In this document: positions 18,096 through 26,631 of the stretch, piece by piece | How the letters are laid out: the number at the start of each line of letters is the position of its first letter | Position numbering within the stretch: the first letter of the stretch is position 1 | Position numbers and translations under genes: made by a program | Assembly (NCBI RefSeq): GCF_009739465.1 | Contig: NZ_WHOM01000036.1 | Coordinates: 310,001 to 374,000, forward strand | Origin: Streptomyces apocyni | Lineage (GTDB): Bacteria; Actinomycetota; Actinomycetes; Streptomycetales; Streptomycetaceae | Reading direction: 5' to 3' | DNA length: 64,000 bases | The notes under the pieces: generated by a model | Told to the model about the DNA's origin: nothing | What the model saw: only the letters and a program-made list of their open reading frames with translations | The model's database searches: none

Positions 18096-19094
18096 TCAGG
18101 AGAGCGCGGGGATGATCTCCGAGCCGTACGCGTCGATGACCGCCTCGCGCGCGTCGTGCATCGCGTAGACCGCGAACTGGTCGACGCCGAGTTCGCGCAG
18201 CGCCTGGAGCTTCTCGATGTGCGCCGAGGCCGGGCCGAGCAGGCAGAAGCGGTCCACGATGTCGTCGGGGACGAAGGCGGTGTCGGGGTTCCCGGTGCGG
18301 CCGTGGTGGCTGTAGTCGTAGCCCTTGCGGGCCTTGATGTACTCGGTGAGGGCTTCCGGGACCAGGTCGGAGTGTTCGCCGTACTTGGCGACCAGGTCGG
18401 CGACGTGGTTGCCCACCATCCCGCCGAACCACCGGCACTGCTCGCGCGCGTGGGCCAGGTCGTCGCTGACGTAGGCGGGTGCGGCGACGCAGATCTTCAC
18501 CCTGTCCGGGTCCCGTCCGGCGGCCTCGGCCGCTTCCCGTACCGCCTTGATCATCCACTCGGTGAGGAAGGGATCGGCGAGCTGGAGGATGAAACCGTCG
18601 GCCTTCTGGCCTGCCAGGGCGAGGGCCTTGGGGCCGTACGCCGCCATCCAGACCGGCAGCTTGCCGTTACGTACCCAGGGCAGCCGGAGGGTCTGGCCGC
18701 CGACGTCGGCCTCCCGGCCCTCCGCCAGGTCGCGGATGACGCCGATGGCCTCGCCAAGGCGGGCCAGGGTGTTCGGTTTCCGTCCGGCGACCCGCATCGC
18801 GGAGTCGCCGCGGCCGATGCCGCAGATCGTGCGGTTGCCGTACATGTCGTTCAGGGTCGCGAAGGTGGAGGCGGTGACCTCCCAGGTGCGGGTGCCCGGG
18901 TTGGTGACCATGGGGCCGACGGTGAGCTTGCTGGTGTGCTCCAGGATGCGGCTGTAGATGACGAACGGTTCCTGCCAGAGCACGGCGGAGTCGAAGGTCC
19001 AGCCATAGCGGAAGCCGTTGCGCTCCGCGCGTCGCATCAGCCCGACGACCGCCGAACCGGGCGGGTCGGTCTGCAGGACGAGTCCGAAGTCCAT
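18096..19094 (-). CDS. LLM-class F420-dependent oxidoreductase
   Basis: 332 residues from ATG 19094 with AGGAG 9 nt before it. Luciferase-like TIM-barrel motifs are visible: MDFGLVLQTDPPGSAVVGLM at the start, PMVTNPGTRTWEVTASTFATL, ICGIGRGDSAMRV and VWMAAYGPKALALAG. It matches the LLM subgroup that travels with dihydropyrimidinase genes in actinobacteria (TIGR03842, from memory). It presumably uses F420 or FMN. Lying 11 bp after the dihydropyrimidinase gene, it may oxidise or reduce the pyrimidine or hydantoin ring, but no dihydropyrimidine dehydrogenase is seen here and the exact step is unproven. Confidence 0.88.
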   Translation of the reverse strand: MDFGLVLQTDPPGSAVVGLMRRAERNGFRYGWTFDSAVLWQEPFVIYSRILEHTSKLTVGPMVTNPGTRTWEVTASTFATLNDMYGNRTICGIGRGDSAMRVAGRKPNTLARLGEAIGVIRDLAEGREADVGGQTLRLPWVRNGKLPVWMAAYGPKALALAGQKADGFILQLADPFLTEWMIKAVREAAEAAGRDPDRVKICVAAPAYVSDDLAHAREQCRWFGGMVGNHVADLVAKYGEHSDLVPEALTEYIKARKGYDYSHHGRTGNPDTAFVPDDIVDRFCLLGPASAHIEKLQALRELGVDQFAVYAMHDAREAVIDAYGSEIIPALS

Positions 19095-19105
19095 GACGCT
19101 CACTC

Positions 19106-20509
19106 CTAGTTCAGGTACTGGCTGGTGGCGCGGGGCGTATAGACACCGTGTCCGGCGCGGCCGGTGAACTTCCGGCCGTCGATGACGAGTTCGCCGCGCG
19201 AGAGCACGGTGTGGACCTGTCCCGTCACGCGCTTGCCCTCGTACGCCGAGTAGTCGACGTTCATGTGGTGGGTCTCGGCCGACAGGGTCTGCTCGGCGCC
19301 GGGGTCGTAGATCACCACGTCCGCGTCGGCGCCGGGGGCGATGGTGCCCTTCTTCGGGTAGAGGCCGAACATCCGGGCCGGGGCGGCGCAGGCGATCTCG
19401 ATCCAGCGGCGGCGGCTGATGTGCCCGTCGATTACCGCCTGATGGAGGAGGTCCATGCGGTTCTCCACGCCCGGCAGACCGTTCGGGATCTTGGAGAAGT
19501 CGCCGCGGCCCAGTTCCTTCTGGCCCACGAAACAGAACGGGCAGTGGTCGGTGGAGACGACCTGGAGGTCGTTGGTACGCAGACCGCGCCACAGGGCCGC
19601 CTGGTGCTCCTTGGGCCGCAGCGGGGTGGAGCAGACGTATTTGGCGCCGTGGAAGTCCGGCTCGGCGAGGTTGTCGGTGGAGAGGAAGAGGTACTGCGGG
19701 CAGGTCTCGCCGAAGACCGGCAGGCCCTTGTCGCGGGCGGCCGCGAGTTCGGCGACGGCCTCTTCGGCGGAGACGTGCACGACGTACAGCGGGGCACCGG
19801 CGACGCGGGCGAGCTGGATCGCGCGGTGGGTGGCCTCGGCTTCCAGGAGGACCTTGCGCACCTCGCCGTGGTAGCGGGGATCCGTCTCGCCGCGGGCGAG
19901 TGCCTGTTCCACCAGGACGTCGATCGCGATGCCGTTCTCGGCGTGCATCATGATCAGTCCGCCGTTGTGGGCCGAGCGCTGCATGGCGCGCAGCACCTGG
20001 CCGTCGTCGCTGTAGAAGACCCCGGGGTATGCCATGAACAGCTTGAAGGAGGTGATGCCCTCCTCGACCAGGAGGTCCATCTCCTTTAGGGACGACTCGT
20101 TGACGTCCGAGAGGATCATGTGGAAGGCGTAGTCGATGGCGCACTGGCCGTCCGCCTTGGCGTACCAGGCGTCCAGGCCCTCGCGCAGGGCGTGGCCCCG
20201 CGCCTGGACCGCGAAGTCCACGATGGTGGTGGTGCCGCCCCAGGCGGCGGCCCGGGTGCCGGTCTCGAAGGTGTCGGAGGCGAAGGTGCCGCCGAACGGC
20301 AGCTCCATGTGGGTGTGGGCGTCGACGCCGCCCGGGATGACGTACCTGCCGGTCGCGTCGATCACGCGGTCGGCGGTCCAGGCCGCGGCGACGCCCGTGC
20401 CGTGCGCGGCCAGGGCCGCGATCCGGCCGTCCTCGATCAGGACGTCGGCGTGGGTCTCTTCGGCGGCGGTGATGACGAGTCCGCCGCGGATCAGGGTGCG
20501 GGTGCTCAT
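19106..20509 (-). CDS. hydA: Dihydropyrimidinase (D-hydantoinase)
   Basis: 467 residues. Cyclic amidohydrolase with all metal ligands visible: GGVDAHTHMELPFGG (HxH), SFKLFMAYPG (the carboxylated lysine), MMHAENG, VVHVSAEEA and STDHCPFCF (the late Asp/His). It hydrolyses 5,6-dihydrouracil or dihydrothymine to N-carbamoyl-beta-amino acids, the second step of the reductive pyrimidine pathway. The next enzyme, beta-ureidopropionase, is encoded upstream at 21842-22684. The gene lies 55 bp after the aminotransferase stop, on the same strand. Length is normal for the family (about 460). Confidence 0.95.
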   Translation of the reverse strand: MSTRTLIRGGLVITAAEETHADVLIEDGRIAALAAHGTGVAAAWTADRVIDATGRYVIPGGVDAHTHMELPFGGTFASDTFETGTRAAAWGGTTTIVDFAVQARGHALREGLDAWYAKADGQCAIDYAFHMILSDVNESSLKEMDLLVEEGITSFKLFMAYPGVFYSDDGQVLRAMQRSAHNGGLIMMHAENGIAIDVLVEQALARGETDPRYHGEVRKVLLEAEATHRAIQLARVAGAPLYVVHVSAEEAVAELAAARDKGLPVFGETCPQYLFLSTDNLAEPDFHGAKYVCSTPLRPKEHQAALWRGLRTNDLQVVSTDHCPFCFVGQKELGRGDFSKIPNGLPGVENRMDLLHQAVIDGHISRRRWIEIACAAPARMFGLYPKKGTIAPGADADVVIYDPGAEQTLSAETHHMNVDYSAYEGKRVTGQVHTVLSRGELVIDGRKFTGRAGHGVYTPRATSQYLN

Positions 20510-20564
20510 TGGGGTGCGCTCCCTTTCGGGCTGATCGTGCGAGGTTTCTGTCGTACGGGACGAA

Positions 20565-21845
20565 CTAGACGCTCAGCAGCGCCCGTTCCAGTACCGCCGC
20601 GCCCTCCTCGGCCTCCGCCACGGTGAGCGACAGCGGTGGCGCGATCCGGAGCACGCTGGTGTGGTGGCCGCCGCCCTTGCCGATCAGCACCCCGGCCTCG
20701 CGGGCCGCTTCGAGCACCGCGGAGGCCAGTTCGGGGGCGGGCTCGTCGGTGCCAGGACGCACCAGTTCGATGCCGATCATCAGGCCCCGGCCGCGCACCT
20801 CACGTACACAGGCCGCGCCCGCCCCGATGGCCCGCATCCGCTCCAGGAGCAGTCCGCCGACCCGGCGTGCGTTGCCCGGCAGGTCGTGTTCGAGGACGTA
20901 GCCGAGGTTGGCGAGGCCCGCGGCCATGGTGACCGGGGAGCCGCCGAAGGTCGAGATGGAGTTGGAGTCCAGGCAGTTCATGACCTCGGCGCGGGCGACG
21001 ACGCCACCGATCGCCATGCCGTTGCCGATGCCCTTGGCGAAGGTGAGCATGTCCGGTGGGCCGCTCGCGGCGTGCGCCTGCCAGCCCCAGAAGTGGTCGC
21101 CGGTGCGGCCCCAGCCCGTCTGGACCTCGTCCGAGATCCACAGGATGCTGTGCCGGTCGAGCACCTCGCGGAACGCCGCGTACAACCCGTCCGGTGGTGA
21201 GGTGAACCCGCCGACGCCCTGCACCGGTTCGGCGATCAGGGCGGCGGGGAGCCGTCCGTGCCCGAGCAGGTCTTCCAGGTCGGCGACGCAGGCGGCGATG
21301 AAGTCGGCGTCGGAGAGTGCGGCGTACGGGCCTCGGGTGCGGACGCCGCCATGCACGTACAGCGTCTGGAGTGGTGACAGGCTGGTCGGGGACCAGCCGC
21401 GGTTGCCGGTGATGCCCACGGCGCTGAAGGAGCGGCCGTGGTAGCTGTTCCGCATCGCCAGGATCGCGTTCGACTGGCGGTACTGGGTGGCGAGTAGCAG
21501 CGCCGTGTCGTTGGCCTCGGTGCCGGATGTGGTGAAGAAGACCCGGGCGTCGGGGATGCCGGACAGGGCGGCGATCCGCTCGGCCAGCTCGACCATCGGG
21601 CGGTCCAGGTAGAGCGTGGAGGAGTGGATGATGCGGCCCGCCTGGTCGGCCACGGCCTTGGTGACCTCGGGCAGGGCGTGCGCGGTCATGGTGGTGAGGA
21701 TGCCGCCGAAGAAGTCCAGGTACTTGGTGCCGTCGGCTGCCCAGACGTGGCGGCCCTCGCCGTGGGTGAGCTCGATCGGGTTCTCGTAGTAGAGCGCCAG
21801 CCAGTCCGGCAGGACGGCTTGGTGGCGGGCATACAGATCGGTCAC
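20565..21845 (-). CDS. Class III aminotransferase (AGXT2/beta-alanine type)
   Basis: 426 residues from GTG 21845, which overlaps the stop of the beta-ureidopropionase gene (GTGA). PLP fold-type I features include FTTSGTEANDTALLLA, NSYHGRSFSAVG, WISDEVQTGWGRTG and the PLP lysine in TFAKGIGNGMAIGG. It resembles alanine-glyoxylate aminotransferase 2 / beta-alanine:2-oxo-acid aminotransferases. In context it should remove the amino group from beta-alanine or beta-aminoisobutyrate released by the ureidopropionase, giving malonate semialdehyde. The exact acceptor is unknown. Confidence 0.9.
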   Translation of the reverse strand: MTDLYARHQAVLPDWLALYYENPIELTHGEGRHVWAADGTKYLDFFGGILTTMTAHALPEVTKAVADQAGRIIHSSTLYLDRPMVELAERIAALSGIPDARVFFTTSGTEANDTALLLATQYRQSNAILAMRNSYHGRSFSAVGITGNRGWSPTSLSPLQTLYVHGGVRTRGPYAALSDADFIAACVADLEDLLGHGRLPAALIAEPVQGVGGFTSPPDGLYAAFREVLDRHSILWISDEVQTGWGRTGDHFWGWQAHAASGPPDMLTFAKGIGNGMAIGGVVARAEVMNCLDSNSISTFGGSPVTMAAGLANLGYVLEHDLPGNARRVGGLLLERMRAIGAGAACVREVRGRGLMIGIELVRPGTDEPAPELASAVLEAAREAGVLIGKGGGHHTSVLRIAPPLSLTVAEAEEGAAVLERALLSV

Positions 21846-22684
21846 GGCTGCACCAGCCCCTCGTACGCGTCGGGTCGGCGGTCCCGGTAGAACGCCCATT
21901 GGTTGCGTACTTCGTCGATGCGGTCGAAGTCCAGGTCCCTGACGAGGAGTTCCTCCGCCTTGTCGCTGGCCGTCTCGCCCACGAACTGTCCGCGCGGGTC
22001 CACGAAGTAGCTGGTGCCGTAGAAGTCGTTGTCGCCGTACTCCTCCTGGCCGACGCGGTTGATCGCGGCGACGAAGTACTCGTTGGCGACGGCGGCCGCG
22101 GGCTGCTCCAACTGCCAGAGGTACGCCGACAGGCCGCGCGAGGTCGCCGAGGGGTTGTAGACCAACTGGGCGCCGTTCAGGCCTAGTTGCCGCCATCCTT
22201 CGGGGAAGTGCCGGTCGTAGCAGATGTAGACCCCGACCTTGCCGACGGCGGTGTCGAAGACCGGCCAGCCGAGGTTGCCCGGCTTGAAGTAGTACTTCTC
22301 CCAGAAGCCCTTGACCTGGGGGATGTGGTGCTTGCGGTACTTGCCGAGGTAGCTGCCGTCGGCGTCGATGACGGCCGCGGTGTTGTAGTAGAAGCCGGAC
22401 TGCTCGACCTCGAAGACCGGGACGACGATGACCATGCCGGTCTCGCGTGCCAGGTCCCGCATACGGCGTACGGTGGGGCCGTCCGGGACCGGCTCGGCCC
22501 AGCGGTAGTGCTCCTCCTCCTGCACCTGGCAGAAGTAGGGGGCGTTGAAAACTTCCTGGAAGCCGATGACCTTGGCGCCCTGCCGGGCGGCTTCCCTGGC
22601 GTGTTCCTCGTGCTTGGCGATCATTGACTCGGTGTCGCCGGTCCAGGTCGCCTGGACCAGTGCGGCGCGTACGACGTTGGCCAT
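21842..22684 (-). CDS. Beta-ureidopropionase (N-carbamoyl-beta-alanine amidohydrolase), nitrilase superfamily
   Basis: 280 residues from ATG 22684 (AGGAGAAGC just before it). The catalytic triad of the nitrilase superfamily is visible: Glu in GFQEVFNAPYF, Lys in GKYRKHHIPQ and Cys in YICYDRHFPEGWR. ATSRGLSAYLWQLEQPAAAVAN and NRVGQEE fit the carbamoyl-amino-acid hydrolases rather than nitrilases. It converts N-carbamoyl-beta-alanine to beta-alanine, CO2 and ammonia, completing reductive pyrimidine breakdown. First gene of the inferred operon, followed by aminotransferase, dihydropyrimidinase, LLM oxidoreductase and permease. Confidence 0.93.
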   Translation of the reverse strand: MANVVRAALVQATWTGDTESMIAKHEEHAREAARQGAKVIGFQEVFNAPYFCQVQEEEHYRWAEPVPDGPTVRRMRDLARETGMVIVVPVFEVEQSGFYYNTAAVIDADGSYLGKYRKHHIPQVKGFWEKYYFKPGNLGWPVFDTAVGKVGVYICYDRHFPEGWRQLGLNGAQLVYNPSATSRGLSAYLWQLEQPAAAVANEYFVAAINRVGQEEYGDNDFYGTSYFVDPRGQFVGETASDKAEELLVRDLDFDRIDEVRNQWAFYRDRRPDAYEGLVQP

Positions 22685-22715
22685 GAGCTTCTCCTTCGAC
22701 GGGACGTCAGAGAGC

Positions 22716-22731
22716 CTCTACGCCCGTAGAG
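22716..22731. promoter_or_regulatory. Palindrome upstream of the pyrimidine-catabolic operon
   Basis: CTCTACG-CC-CGTAGAG is a perfect 7-bp inverted repeat with a 2-nt spacer, 32 bp before the first gene of the operon. Its size and position suit an operator for a dimeric repressor. No regulator gene is adjacent, so the binding protein would be encoded elsewhere. Confidence 0.5.
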
Positions 22732-22873
22732 TCGAGGCGTTGAGGGACGAACGTAAGCCCCGTCACAGCGCTGGGCAAGACCATCGTCGTTAACCGGCTG
22801 AGTCGATCATGTTTCGCACCCGAGCGGGTGAGAAGTGGGCGCGCCGCGATGGGTGTCACACACCGGGGAGCGG

Positions 22874-22927
22874 ACTCGGTCAGGCGCTGAGTCTCGGTCA
22901 GCTGCCGAGTCTCGGTCAGGTGCTGAG
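22874..22927. repeat. Three 18-bp tandem repeats
   Basis: Units ACTCGGTCAGGCGCTGAG, TCTCGGTCAGCTGCCGAG and TCTCGGTCAGGTGCTGAG follow each other exactly. The last 12 bases form the 3' end of the hypothetical gene at 22916-24337 (SGLST-stop), so the array grew across the stop codon. Each unit is nearly self-complementary (CTCGG/CCGAG) and may fold as a terminator-like structure. Confidence 0.6.
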
Positions 22928-24337
22928 TCCGGACACGCGCAGCGCGTGGGTGAGATCGCGGTGACGCTCGGCGGACACGGCACGCGCGGTGTCCAGCAGG
23001 CGCGGCACCAGCCGCTGCGGGTCGCCCTGGGCGACGCGCGCCGCTTCCTCGGGCGTACGGACCCTGACATAGGCCTCCAGGAGAGCGTCGGCCTCCCGGC
23101 CACGGCCCGCGTCGTCCAGGGCGCGGATGGCCGCGGCGATCTCGGGGGCGGGGCGGGCGGCGCCCTGGCGCAGCAGCTGGTGGCAGTCGTCGGCGCGGCC
23201 CGCGGCGGTCAGCGCGTCGGCGGCAGCGGCCAGGCGGTCCGGTGGCAGGGAGGCGACCTCCCACAGCAGGGTCGCCCAGTCGGCTCCGAGCCCGGCGCGG
23301 TGCAGTGCGGCGGCGAGCGGCGGCAGCTGGGGGGCGGGCCACTGAGCGGCCTCGCAGAGCACGGCGTACGCCTCGCCGCTACGGCCCTGACCGCGCAGGG
23401 TGAGCAGGTCCTCGACGGCGTCGGCGGTGGCGCGGGACGCTGCGGGGGCGGGCCGCGAGGAGGTGTCGGGGGACGTCTGGGGGCGCGTCTCGGGGGACGA
23501 TGCGCTGTCGTCCGTGAGGCCCGCGTAGCGGGCGCCGCGCGGGGTCGCGGCCGTGGCCGGGGGCGAGACGTGCGGCGCCCGGGCGTGCGGGTCCGCGAAT
23601 ACGGACGTGGGTGCGGACGTCGGTGCGGACGTCGGTACGGGGTCGGCGGCTTGGCTCGTACCGTCGTCGAGGTCGAGCCCGGCGTAGCGGGCTCCTCGGG
23701 GGCGTGGGGCGCGTGTGGTGGTGCGGGGCTCGGGGTGTTCCCGCACGGCTGCGGGGGGCGCCGAGGGTCCGGGCCGGGTGTCCCGTACGCGCTCCATGCG
23801 GGTGCGCAGCTCCGCGCAGCGGGCCGTCGCCCGGTCGTGGTCGTCGTGGGCCCAGGCCAGGTCCACTTGGACGCGTTCGGCGTCGTCGGGTGCGGCCGTG
23901 CGGAGCAACTCGCCCAGTTCCCGGATGCGTTCGGCGGCGTATCGCTGCTCTCTGAGCATCACGTCCAGCCGGTCGCCGAGCAGGTCGTGGGCGCCAGGGT
24001 GGGCGTCGTACGCCTGGAGTGAGGCGTCGTGCAGTGCGCGCGCCCAGGGGGTCTCGTGGTCGGCGGCGGCCTGCCCGTGGGTCGTGCTCAGGTCCTGGAG
24101 CAGCGCCTCGACTACGTCCCAGGGCGGCACCTCCCACCCGTGCAGGCAGGCGGTCATCCCGTCCGGGTCCCGCTGCCAGAACACCCCGCACCAGCCGCCA
24201 CTCTCGTCGACGCGCGCCAGGAGGTCCCGCAGATATGCCGCGAACTCACCTACGGCTGCTGGGAGTTGTTCCACTGCTGTCGCCGTCCCGCCTAGCCCAC
24301 TGGAATCCTCCGGCCCGTACATCCCCCCGGGGTCCAT
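22916..24337 (-). CDS. Hypothetical protein with PRGARYAGL repeats and helical C-terminus
   Basis: 473 residues from ATG 24337 with GGAGAG upstream. I recognise no enzyme family. The first 190 residues are alpha-helical and charged (AAYLRDLLARVDESGG, LDVMLREQRYAAERIRELGELL). The middle 100 residues are low-complexity Thr/Ser/Pro/Ala with two copies of PRGARYAGL about 55 residues apart and a PTSAPTSAPTS run. The C-terminal 170 residues are short helical repeats of TPR or HEAT style (AYAVLCEAAQWPAPQL, LAAAADALTAAGRADD, EIAAAIRALDDAGRGREAD). No signal peptide, so cytosolic and possibly a scaffold. Streptomyces-restricted in my memory. Confidence 0.72.
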   Translation of the reverse strand: MDPGGMYGPEDSSGLGGTATAVEQLPAAVGEFAAYLRDLLARVDESGGWCGVFWQRDPDGMTACLHGWEVPPWDVVEALLQDLSTTHGQAAADHETPWARALHDASLQAYDAHPGAHDLLGDRLDVMLREQRYAAERIRELGELLRTAAPDDAERVQVDLAWAHDDHDRATARCAELRTRMERVRDTRPGPSAPPAAVREHPEPRTTTRAPRPRGARYAGLDLDDGTSQAADPVPTSAPTSAPTSVFADPHARAPHVSPPATAATPRGARYAGLTDDSASSPETRPQTSPDTSSRPAPAASRATADAVEDLLTLRGQGRSGEAYAVLCEAAQWPAPQLPPLAAALHRAGLGADWATLLWEVASLPPDRLAAAADALTAAGRADDCHQLLRQGAARPAPEIAAAIRALDDAGRGREADALLEAYVRVRTPEEAARVAQGDPQRLVPRLLDTARAVSAERHRDLTHALRVSGLST

Positions 24338-24420
24338 TCGACACTCTCCGCGTTACGGGGAGGCTACGGGCGGCTTACACCCACCGGCTCCTTTCGCTCA
24401 CCGGCCACCGAGCTCGGCGG

Positions 24421-25611
24421 TCAGGCGGGGTTGTTCGCGTGGGTCAGGGTCTCCCAGGCGACGAACAGGTCGTCCGTCCCCGCCGGTCGCGTCCGCTCCG
24501 CGAGGCGCCGGGTGTGCGGGACGGGCAGACCGCGCCGGTTTCCCAGGTGGTTGAGGAGGACTTCCAGGTCGGGCCCCATGGTCAGCTCCGGCTTCCCGCC
24601 GCACAGGGACGGCGGCATCGGCTCGCCCGACTGGTGCCGCGCGTGCAACTCGACCGCCGCACGCAGCCGTTCGCCGACCTCGCCGTAGAGGTCGACGCCC
24701 TGATGGCGGGCTGTCTCCGCGATGTGCGCGCTGGCGGCTAGCGCGTAGCCGACGTGCTCGAAGTTACGGCAGGTCTCCTGGCCGAGCCCGTCGACGAACG
24801 TGCGCTGCCCGAACCAGTACTCCCTGATCTCCTCCGGCGTACGGACGGTGCCGCCCGGCGGCGGCAACGGCACCGGCCCGTCGGAGCGGAGGTAGAAGTA
24901 CGCGGGGAGCCGCTCGCGGAAGCGGTCCACGGCCCGGTCGAAGGTCACGCGGTCGTCGAGGAACACGGCGATGGCCAGGGAGGCGTCCGCGAACGCCAGG
25001 TCCCAGTTGCCGTTGTAGTCGGCTACGTCGCCTGCGAACTCGCCAAGGTAGGCATGGCGAAGCATCTCGCCGAAGCGCTCTACCCGCTGCGGTCCCCACC
25101 CCCGGTAGGTGTGCCGCATCAGCTCGGCGGCCCGCGCCCAGGTCGAACCCGCCCAGGCGGCCTGGAGCCCCGCGTTGCCCTCGGTGTGATCCTTGAGCAC
25201 CGCCGACCAGGCGTTCATGATCCGCACGGCCTTGCGGGCGTGGGCCGGGTCCCCGGTGACGTACCAGAGCAGCGCCTGGGTGTACGCGGCGATCGCGTCC
25301 TCGCGTTCGGCGACGCAGGCGACCGGCTTCGTATACGGCGGGCAGGCCACGATCTTGTGCGGGCGCGGCTGATAGCCGGGGTCCGCGTACCGGCTGCGGC
25401 GCATGGCCTGGTACGCCGACGCCCAGGGCTCGGCGCCAGCCCGCACCCGCGCGCGCACGGTGTCCAGCTGGGCACGGCTACTGAGCACCCCCGGGTGCCG
25501 GAAGTTCGGCGGGCCGGGTGGCGGCGGGGTCAGCGGAGTCAGGGCGGTCAGCAGCGGGGCGCAGAGCGCGGCGGCGAGGGCGAGGCGGATCACGCGGTGC
25601 GGTCGGGCCAT
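24421..25611 (-). CDS. Secreted alginate lyase family protein
   Basis: 396 residues from ATG 25611. A signal peptide is clear: MARPHRVIRL then ALAAALCAPLLTALTPLTPP. The mature part matches the alginate-lyase (alpha/alpha-barrel) family: HPGVLSSRAQLDTVRARV, AIAAYTQALLWYVTGDPAHARKAV, LMRHTYRGWGP, YNGNWDLAFADASLAIAVFL and GQETCRNFEHVGYALAASAH. It likely cleaves a uronic-acid-containing polysaccharide outside the cell. Conserved Asn/His/Tyr positions are present in outline. It stands alone, and the fixed polysaccharide substrate cannot be inferred. Confidence 0.83.
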   Translation of the reverse strand: MARPHRVIRLALAAALCAPLLTALTPLTPPPPGPPNFRHPGVLSSRAQLDTVRARVRAGAEPWASAYQAMRRSRYADPGYQPRPHKIVACPPYTKPVACVAEREDAIAAYTQALLWYVTGDPAHARKAVRIMNAWSAVLKDHTEGNAGLQAAWAGSTWARAAELMRHTYRGWGPQRVERFGEMLRHAYLGEFAGDVADYNGNWDLAFADASLAIAVFLDDRVTFDRAVDRFRERLPAYFYLRSDGPVPLPPPGGTVRTPEEIREYWFGQRTFVDGLGQETCRNFEHVGYALAASAHIAETARHQGVDLYGEVGERLRAAVELHARHQSGEPMPPSLCGGKPELTMGPDLEVLLNHLGNRRGLPVPHTRRLAERTRPAGTDDLFVAWETLTHANNPA

Positions 25612-25750
25612 ATCCGCAGCGTGGGCGCTGGCGCACCGGGGCGCAGGATCTGTTACTCCGCACAGCTCCGCGCGGCTTCGTACAGCTCCGCGCAGCCTAG
25701 TCCGGATTTGTGCAGCTTTACCTGACTTCGTGCGGCTCCGCTCAGCCTCC

Positions 25751-25864
25751 TCAGACAGGCGCCGGCGCGCAGCGCGCCAGCACCTCGTCCAGCGAGAGGC
25801 CCAGGGCCTGGGCCAGCGCCGCCACGGTGAAGAAGGCGGGCGTCGGGGCCCGGCCCGTCTCGAC
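25751..25864 (-). pseudogene. 3' remnant of an XRE-family regulator
   Basis: The minus-strand frame ending at 25751 reads VETGRAPTPAFFTVAALAQ followed by ALGLSLDEVLARC and a stop, which is the last helix region of a typical XRE HTH domain (compare 'IESGxRxPxxxxLxxLAxALGxSxDELL'). Upstream of Val the frame runs antisense through the methionine aminopeptidase gene and loses all HTH character. The first half of the regulator, with its promoter, seems to have been deleted, joining what was left head-to-head to the aminopeptidase gene. Confidence 0.6.
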
Positions 25865-26615
25865 AGACGCGTCACTGGACGCGATGCGCGCGGCGGGCCA
25901 GATCGTCGGCCAGGCCCTGGCGTCGGTACGCGAAGCGGCGGGGGTCGGGGTCTCACTGCGGGACCTGGACCAAACCGCCCGGGACGTCCTGAAGCGAGCC
26001 GGGGCCGCTTCGCCGTTCCTCGGATATCGGCCCAGCTTCGCCCCGACCCCCTTTCCCGCGGTGATCTGCGCCTCCGTCAACGACGCGATCGTGCACGGCA
26101 TCCCGGACGACTACCGGCTGCGCGACGGCGACCTGGTGAGCATCGACTGCGGCGCCACGCTGGACGGCTGGGCGGGCGACGCGGCGGTCAGCTTCATCGT
26201 CGGCACGCCACGCGCCGCCGACGTACGCCTCGTATCCACCGCGTTCGCCGCGCTGGATGCCGGGATCGCGGCGGCCGTGGTGGGTAACCGCATCGGCGAT
26301 ATCGCGCACGCGATCGGCACGGTCTGCCGGGGCGCGGGCTACGGCATCCCCGAGGGGTTCGGCGGCCACGGCATCGGCCGCCGAATGCACGAGGACCCGC
26401 CGGTACCCAACGAGGGCCGTCCCGGTCGGGGCATGCCCCTGAAGCACGGCATGGTGCTGGCGATCGAGCCCATGCTGATCGCGAGCGGGCAGGACAGTTA
26501 CTACCCCGACCGGGACGAGTGGACGCTCCGTACGCTGGACGCCAGCCGGGCGGCCCACGCGGAACACACCGTGGCGATCACGGACGCGGGTCCGCGCGTC
26601 CTGACGCTGGCCTGA
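25827..26615 (+). CDS. map: Type I methionine aminopeptidase
   Basis: 262 residues if begun at GTG 25827, or 243 from ATG 25884 (MRAAGQIVG). The five metal ligands are visible: Asp in DGDLVSIDCGA, Asp in GWAGDAAVSF, His in GFGGHGIGRRMHEDP, Glu in LAIEPML and Glu in HAEHTVAIT. Substrate-pocket histidine IVHGIP is present. It removes the initiator methionine from new proteins. Similarity to other Streptomyces enzymes begins at about SLDAMRAAG, so the native start and upstream region seem to have been lost in a deletion that also cut the neighbouring XRE gene. No ribosome site precedes either candidate start, so expression is uncertain. Streptomyces usually have other map copies. Confidence 0.82.
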   Translation: MKKAGVGARPVSTDASLDAMRAAGQIVGQALASVREAAGVGVSLRDLDQTARDVLKRAGAASPFLGYRPSFAPTPFPAVICASVNDAIVHGIPDDYRLRDGDLVSIDCGATLDGWAGDAAVSFIVGTPRAADVRLVSTAFAALDAGIAAAVVGNRIGDIAHAIGTVCRGAGYGIPEGFGGHGIGRRMHEDPPVPNEGRPGRGMPLKHGMVLAIEPMLIASGQDSYYPDRDEWTLRTLDASRAAHAEHTVAITDAGPRVLTLA

Positions 26616-26631
26616 CGCGGCCCAGAGCGCG

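Noticed and set aside
18096..20144. 682-residue open frame joining the LLM oxidoreductase with the antisense of hydA
   Set aside because: The LLM family starts at ATG 19094 with a ribosome site; the upstream part is out-of-frame hydA sequence.
19106..20509. Allantoinase
   Set aside because: Neighbouring ureidopropionase and class III aminotransferase point to dihydropyrimidine breakdown.
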